The notes under the pieces were generated by a model. The model was not told the origin of the DNA. It saw only the letters and a list, made by a program, of their open reading frames with translations, and searched no databases. From an uncultured Oscillospiraceae bacterium (GTDB lineage Bacteria > Bacillota > Clostridia > Oscillospirales > Oscillospiraceae): a stretch of 33,497 nt of DNA. The stretch lies in the NCBI GenBank assembly GCA_947629245.1, contig CANRDC010000026.1, positions 1 through 33,497 of the forward strand, in the 5' to 3' direction. This document shows positions 31,415-33,497 of this stretch, one piece after another (positions within the stretch are counted from its first letter, which is position 1; each line of letters begins with the position of its first letter). The position numbers and the translations under genes are program-made.

Positions 31415-32626
31415 ATGCGTATTTTACTCTACGGGGGCAGCTTCAACCCGCCCCATTGGGGCCATATCCGCTCGGCGCGGACCGCCGCAGCGGCGCTGGA
31501 GCCGGACAAGACCTTCCTGATCCCGGCGGCCATCCCGCCCCACAAGCGTCTGGCGGCGGAGACCCCGGACTGGCCCCACCGATTTGCCATGACGAGCCTT
31601 GCGGCGGGGGAGATACCCGGCTGCCAGGCGTCGGACATGGAGCTTTGCCGGACCGGACCCAGCTATACGTCCGACACCCTGCGGCAGATGCGCGAGCGGT
31701 ATCCGGCGGCGGAGCTGGTGTTTCTCATGGGCACGGATATGCTTTTGAGCCTGGAGAGCTGGCACGAGCCGGAGGTGATACTGTCTCTGGCGTCGGTGGC
31801 GGTATTCGCCAGGGAGACAGGCCGGGAGCGGGAGATCAACGCCTGCGCCGCCCATTTGCGGGAAAAGTACGGCGCGACGGTATACGTGCTGGAGGGCCAG
31901 CCGGTGACGGTGTCCTCCACCCGGATACGGGCGCTGCTGCCGGAGCGGCAGGGCCGGGAGTATCTTCCCGACAGCGTGTACGAGTATATCATCCGCCACC
32001 GGCTCTACGGGGCCAGACCGGATCTCGCCTGGCTGCGGGAGAGGGCCTATATGTACCTCAAACCCACTCGGGTGGAGCATGTCCGAGGGGCGGAGGCCAT
32101 GGCCCGGCGGCTGGCTTTGCGCTGGGGCGCGGACGAGTCCGACGCGGCAGAGGCCGCCATATTGCACGACTGCACGAAAAAATACGACCGGGACGGGCAG
32201 TTGCGCATATGCGAAAAGTATGGTATCATACCCGATAAGTGGGAGCTGGAAAACGATCGACTGCTCCACGCCGGGACAGGCGCGGCTTTCGCGGCGGATC
32301 AGTTCGGCGCCCCGGAACATATCGCCTCGGCTATCCGCTGGCACACCACCGGCCGGCCGGGTATGACGCTGCTGGAGCAGATCGTGTTTCTGGCCGACGC
32401 CATTGAAGAAAACCGCAAGCCCTATCCGGCGCTGGAGACCATACGGAAAGCGGCCTTCCGAGACCTGGACGCGGCCATGGAGCTGTGTCTGCGCCGGACG
32501 CTGGCGTTTCTGGAGGAGCAGGGAGAGCCCATCCACCCGGACACGGCCCGAACCCAGGAATTTTATTTGAAAAAACTGGAAGACAAAGGCGTCGCGCCCA
32601 TCGAATGGGCGGCGCAAAACGGATAA
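31415..32626 (+). CDS. nadD: Fused nicotinate-nucleotide adenylyltransferase (NadD) and YqeK-type HD hydrolase
   Basis: This 403-aa protein joins two enzymes normally encoded by adjacent genes. Residues about 1-195 are NadD, forming nicotinate adenine dinucleotide in NAD synthesis, with GGSFNPPHWGH near residue 7 and the C-terminal VSSTRIRALL. Residues about 205-395 are a YqeK HD domain, with H222 in VEHVRGAEAMA and H251-D252 in ILHDCTKK; YqeK proteins hydrolyse diadenosine tetraphosphate. The frame is uninterrupted through the junction (about 31990-32060), so this is a real fusion rather than a missed stop. It starts 3 bp after yhbY. Confidence 0.93.
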   Translation: MRILLYGGSFNPPHWGHIRSARTAAAALEPDKTFLIPAAIPPHKRLAAETPDWPHRFAMTSLAAGEIPGCQASDMELCRTGPSYTSDTLRQMRERYPAAELVFLMGTDMLLSLESWHEPEVILSLASVAVFARETGREREINACAAHLREKYGATVYVLEGQPVTVSSTRIRALLPERQGREYLPDSVYEYIIRHRLYGARPDLAWLRERAYMYLKPTRVEHVRGAEAMARRLALRWGADESDAAEAAILHDCTKKYDRDGQLRICEKYGIIPDKWELENDRLLHAGTGAAFAADQFGAPEHIASAIRWHTTGRPGMTLLEQIVFLADAIEENRKPYPALETIRKAAFRDLDAAMELCLRRTLAFLEEQGEPIHPDTARTQEFYLKKLEDKGVAPIEWAAQNG

Positions 32627-32640
32627 TGGGGGAGACATAT

Positions 32641-32997
32641 ATGGAACCTTTTGAAGCGGCGAAGCTGGCGGTCAAGGCCCTGGCCGACAAGCAGGCCACG
32701 GACATCCGCCTATTAAAAACCACCGACCTGACCGTGCTGGCGGACTATTTCTGCATCTGCACGGCCAACTCCACGCCCCATGTGCGCACGCTGTACGACG
32801 AGGTAGACCGTGTCCTGTCCCAGGCGGGACTGCCGCCTCTGCGCCGGGAGGGAAGCCGCAACAGCACCTGGCTGCTTTTAGACTTCGGGTGCCTGGTGGT
32901 GCATATCTTCCAGCGTGAGGCCCGGGAATTTTACAGCCTGGAGCGGCTTTGGAACGACGCTCTGGACGTGGACATCAACGAGATAGTAGAGGCATAA
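32641..32997 (+). CDS. rsfS: Ribosome silencing factor RsfS
   Basis: This 118-aa protein binds ribosomal protein uL14 and blocks joining of the subunits when nutrients are scarce. The ATG at 32641 is preceded by a GGGGGAG; a longer frame from 32485 overlaps nadD-yqeK out of phase and is rejected. The family pattern is clear: KATDIRLLKTTDLTVLADYF-like N-terminus (here KQATDIRLLKTTDLTVLADY), CICTANSTPHVRTL, then WLLLDFGCLVVHIFQREAREFYSLERLW. It lies between nadD-yqeK and leuS. Confidence 0.95.
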   Translation: MEPFEAAKLAVKALADKQATDIRLLKTTDLTVLADYFCICTANSTPHVRTLYDEVDRVLSQAGLPPLRREGSRNSTWLLLDFGCLVVHIFQREAREFYSLERLWNDALDVDINEIVEA

Positions 32998-33000
32998 GTC

Positions 33001-33497
33001 ATGGCATACGATTTTGAGCGCATCGAGAAGAAGTGGCAGGGCGTCTGGGAGCAGGAGAAGCCCTACGCCGCCAAGACCGGCGACGCCCGCCCCAAGTGGT
33101 ACGGGCTGATCGAGTTCCCCTATCCCTCCGGCCAGGGCCTGCACGTGGGCCATCCCCGGCCCTATACGGCCATGGACATCGTGGCGAGAAAGCGCCGGAT
33201 GCAGGGCTACAACGTGCTGTTCCCCATCGGGTACGACGCCTTCGGCCTGCCCACGGAGAACTACGCCATCAAAAACCACATGCACCCTCGGGAGGTCACG
33301 AAGCGCAACGTGGCCAACTTCACCGCGCAGCTGAAAATGCTGGGCTTCGGGTTCGACTGGGACCGGATGGTGGATACCACGGATCCTACATACTATAAGT
33401 GGACCCAGTGGATCTTTTTGCAGCTGTGGAAGAAGGGCCTGGCCTACAAGGCCACCATGCCCGTGAACTGGTGCACCTCCTGCAAGTGCGTGCTGGC
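33001..33497 (+). CDS. leuS: Leucyl-tRNA synthetase, 3'-truncated by the window edge
   Basis: The first 165 codons of a class I tRNA synthetase that charges tRNA-Leu. The ATG at 33001 is 3 bp after the rsfS stop with AGAGG eight bases upstream. Visible are the N-terminal [18 protein letters not shown], the HIGH-type ATP motif HVGH within [20 protein letters not shown] (about residues 39-58), [17 protein letters not shown] and the zinc-site-like stretch [11 protein letters not shown] at the very edge. The editing domain and KMSKS motif are off-window; a complete protein would be about 800 aa. Confidence 0.96.
   Translation, partial: MAYDFERIEKKWQGVWEQEKPYAAKTGDARPKWYGLIEFPYPSGQGLHVGHPRPYTAMDIVARKRRMQGYNVLFPIGYDAFGLPTENYAIKNHMHPREVTKRNVANFTAQLKMLGFGFDWDRMVDTTDPTYYKWTQWIFLQLWKKGLAYKATMPVNWCTSCKCVL

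Overview
The window is a GC-rich (about 60-70% by eye), densely packed bacterial chromosome segment. Nearly every gene is on the + strand. The gene order (dprA-topA-trmFO, plsX-acpP-rnc-smc-ftsY, yhbY-nadD/yqeK-rsfS), the AGGAGG-type ribosome binding sites and the SigA-like promoters point to a Firmicute. A GC-rich member of Clostridia, such as an Oscillospiraceae-like gut bacterium, is the best guess. This is inferred from gene order and protein style; there is no rRNA gene to confirm it.

Region 1 (1-4443): the 3' part of fusA, then tuf with its own promoter and a 21-bp bidirectional terminator. A multi-hairpin intergenic stretch follows, then a minus-strand membrane-anchored DUF4830-like protein, and divergently an RsuA-type pseudouridine synthase.

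Region 2 (4444-9995): a strong promoter drives a PucR/CdaR-type regulator, then ftsE, ftsX, a coiled-coil M23 peptidase and, after an intrinsic terminator, an S41 (Ctp) protease. This looks like a division and cell-wall remodelling module: FtsEX would control the secreted M23 hydrolase, and the S41 protease may process exported proteins.

Region 3 (9996-18491): greA-lysS behind a perfect consensus promoter; plsY-degV (acyl-phosphate lipid synthesis and fatty-acid binding); a MATE transporter; a secreted protein of unknown function; a SpoU/TrmH rRNA methyltransferase; and dprA. The last two are separated by a foldable element flanked by a 21-bp near-perfect direct repeat.

Region 4 (18492-33497): a long co-directional housekeeping run with many 1-14 nt overlaps: topA, trmFO, plsX, acpP, rnc, a radical SAM protein, smc, (RNHCP protein, GNAT acetyltransferase), ftsY, rdgB, yhbY, a nadD-yqeK fusion, rsfS and the 5' part of leuS. 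The RNHCP/GNAT pair interrupts the usual smc-ftsY neighbourhood, and the GNAT gene has clearly lower GC. The Smc protein is unusually short (1004 aa), apparently because both coiled-coil arms are shortened by a similar amount.

No transposase, phage gene, CRISPR array, tRNA or rRNA was seen. I did not find a convincing novel multi-gene system. The most unusual signals are the short-arm Smc, the repeat-flanked foldable element before dprA, the leader mini-ORF plus hairpin after smc, and the regulator heading the ftsEX cluster.
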